Source of the DNA: Sulfurospirillum sp.
GTDB lineage: Bacteria > Campylobacterota > Campylobacteria > Campylobacterales > Sulfurospirillaceae
Assembly: GCA_016744795.1 (NCBI GenBank)
Contig: JADGDR010000003.1
Coordinates: 186,001 to 250,000 of the forward strand
DNA: 64,000 nt
Direction: 5' to 3'
Under the pieces are notes generated by a model that saw only the letters and a list, made by a program, of their open reading frames with translations, searched no databases and was not told the origin of the DNA. Of the stretch, positions 62,738 through 64,000 are shown in pieces. Within the stretch, counting starts at the first letter, position 1. Every line of letters begins with the position of its first letter. Both the position numbers and the translations under genes were made by a program.

Positions 62738-63619
62738 TTAGTTGAGAGATTTAGCCTCTTTTGAATTTGGATAACTTTGTTTTAGAGCATCAAAAAACTG
62801 AGTTGCTTGTGCACTCTTTTTTAGCTTGCTAAAAGATATCCCTGTATGATAAAGAAGTGAAGGCATATAGTCGGCTTTGTCATAAAGTGAAATGCTTTTT
62901 TTATAATGTTCTATTGCAGTTGAATATGCTTTTTGAAAATATGCTATTTCACCCAAATAGTAGTTACTACGTGCTGGCTTGTAGTTTTTTTTAAGCAATT
63001 GAGCAAATCTTAATTTTGATTCAGAATAAGATTTCTTATTAAATAGTTTTGTTCCTTCTTTAAGTAAAGAAGCTCCACTTTTACTTGATACAAGCGAAAC
63101 TTTTTTTTCACTTAAAAGCTTTTCAATTTTTTTTTCTAATTTTTTAAATTCTTCTTTTGATACGTAATTACTATTTATTGAATCAATAAGAGAACTTAAT
63201 TCGCCAAGTACTAATTTAATTTTATCTTGATTTGCATCTTGCAGTGTTCTACTCTCATTAACATATGTTTTTAAATCTGCTACCTCTTGTTGTAAAGTTT
63301 TAATAGATTCATCTTTTGCAAGAGAGTTTTCTTCTAAGACCCTTATCTTACTATCTATCTTTGCTATTTTAGAACCAAATGCTTCTGTAACAGAACGTAA
63401 GCCTTCATAATTTTCATTAATGTGGGATAGTTTTATTTTTACACTACCAACACCTTGGGCTAAATCTTTTACTTCATCACTATTTTTAAGAATATGTTTT
63501 TCACTTGAAGTTAAACCATATGGATTGGCACTATCTAAGTTTCCAGCACCATATACTGAGGGTTCATTGGCTAAGAGTGAACAAGTCACCATTAGCCAAA
63601 TTATTGTAGTTTTTTTCAT
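62738..63619 (-). CDS. cpoB: CpoB/YbgF-like Tol-Pal system protein
   Basis: 293 residues: signal peptide to about residue 18; helical coiled-coil domain (about 70-180); C-terminal TPR repeats, TKLFNKKSYSESKLRFAQLLKKN, ARSNYYLGEIAYFQKAYSTAIEHYKKSI and LLYHTGISFSKLKKSAQATQFFDAL. CpoB coordinates Tol-Pal and peptidoglycan synthesis in the periplasm. Lies 11 bases after pal in transcription order, the usual tol-pal arrangement. Confidence 0.9.
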   Translation of the reverse strand: MKKTTIIWLMVTCSLLANEPSVYGAGNLDSANPYGLTSSEKHILKNSDEVKDLAQGVGSVKIKLSHINENYEGLRSVTEAFGSKIAKIDSKIRVLEENSLAKDESIKTLQQEVADLKTYVNESRTLQDANQDKIKLVLGELSSLIDSINSNYVSKEEFKKLEKKIEKLLSEKKVSLVSSKSGASLLKEGTKLFNKKSYSESKLRFAQLLKKNYKPARSNYYLGEIAYFQKAYSTAIEHYKKSISLYDKADYMPSLLYHTGISFSKLKKSAQATQFFDALKQSYPNSKEAKSLN

Positions 63620-63630
63620 TAAATATTTAA

Positions 63631-64000
63631 TTATGGTAGTAGTTTAAATTCTGCTCTTCTATTTTTATCCCAACAAGCTTTATTACTCGCTTTACATTCA
63701 GGATTACTCTCACCAAAACTAACTATCATAATACGTTCTTTATTAACACCAAATGATATTAAAGATTCTTTTACACTCTTAGCTCTTTTAAGTCCTAAAG
63801 CGTAATTGTACTCATCGGTACCCCATTCATCAGAATTTCCTTCTACTTTGATTGAAAAATCTTTTGCATTCATTGCATTTAAAAGTCTTGCATTTTCCTT
63901 GATTTTAGATTCCATATCTGGACGGATATCATACTTATCAAAGTCAAAATATATTTTGTTTACACTATTTTCCAAAGTAGCTATTGCTTTTGCTACAGAA
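63631..64000 (-). CDS. pal: Peptidoglycan-associated lipoprotein Pal, 3' part
   Basis: Open to the right edge of the window; the N-terminal signal and lipobox lie outside. The visible part is an OmpA-like domain: IYFDFDKYDIRPDMESKI, IKVEGNSDEWGTDEYNYALGLKRAKSVKESL, RIMIVSFGES and CWDKNRRAEFKLLP, with the D and R residues that bind the diaminopimelate of peptidoglycan. Followed by cpoB, confirming a tol-pal cluster. Confidence 0.95.
   Translation of the reverse strand, partial: SVAKAIATLENSVNKIYFDFDKYDIRPDMESKIKENARLLNAMNAKDFSIKVEGNSDEWGTDEYNYALGLKRAKSVKESLISFGVNKERIMIVSFGESNPECKASNKACWDKNRRAEFKLLP

Noticed and set aside
1-64000. tRNA genes, rRNA genes, CRISPR arrays, transposases
   Set aside because: No cloverleaf-like intergenic sequence, no regular spaced repeats and no transposase-like protein were found; most gaps are too short.

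Overview
The window is a gene-dense, AT-rich stretch (roughly one third G+C by eye) of a Campylobacterota (epsilonproteobacterial) chromosome. The most likely source is a free-living Sulfurimonas/Arcobacter-like organism. This rests on a p19/FTR1 iron locus in the gene order known from Campylobacter jejuni (Cj1658-Cj1665 type), the short epsilon-type RecO, the CheX-FliN-FliO flagellar block, T-tract plus -10 style promoters, many TTG/GTG starts, and a TAXI-type TRAP transporter. No rRNA, tRNA, CRISPR array, insertion sequence or prophage was seen.

Layout. (1) 1-11013: ferrous iron uptake locus: FTR1 permease (5' end outside the window), P19, a DUF2318/YHS-like membrane protein, two MacB/FtsX-type permeases plus ATPase, a TlpA-like lipoprotein, a small membrane protein, a second MacB-type permease/ATPase pair, a DsbB-like membrane protein and a second thioredoxin-like lipoprotein. 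It looks like one long, tightly coupled operon that joins iron transport to periplasmic thiol redox chemistry. (2) 10996-14294, minus: NosL-like protein, orphan substrate-binding protein, CopD-like membrane protein and an outer-membrane barrel. It diverges from (3) 14439-15808: a 13-residue Cys-containing peptide, an unrecognised 277-residue protein and a flavodoxin. A strong Fur-box-like site lies between the two. (4) 15892-21681: an imelysin, di-heme DUF1111 protein, imelysin, fatty acid hydroxylase-like and MauG-like peroxidase operon behind a second Fur-like box. (5) 21753-27427: dnaJ, a DUF45 metallopeptidase without an ordinary start codon, two PLP-dependent Cys/Met enzymes (one resembling fungal STR2) and an NhaC-superfamily transporter.

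(6) 27598-30360: TAXI TRAP transporter. (7) 30567-33619: a MotA/ExbB-like channel, a MotB/OmpA-like protein with a long coiled coil, a 53-residue basic protein overlapping its end, and a two-TM protein. This is a ZorAB-like proton-motor module without the known Zorya effectors. (8) 33657-41818, minus: polA, HDOD protein, uvrA, TSUP permease, response regulator. (9) 42130-45016: cheX-fliN-fliO, AEC transporter, small unknown. (10) 45000-55862, minus: dus, membrane protein, dksA, rlmH, thiE, accD, inositol-phosphatase family, gltD, gltB. (11) 56058-64000: recO, soluble CZB chemoreceptor, HTH regulator, ttcA-like, mtnN, nitrilase family, fabD, Fis-type regulator, slyD, cpoB and the 3' part of pal.

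Across the window the 8-bp palindrome TACATGTA occurs about 31 times, against about 2-3 expected from base composition. It lies almost always inside genes and resembles a highly iterated palindrome. The best candidates for undescribed biology are the peptide plus 277-residue gene pair between two Fur boxes, the ZorAB-like module with its small protein, the expanded P19 locus and the iterated palindrome.
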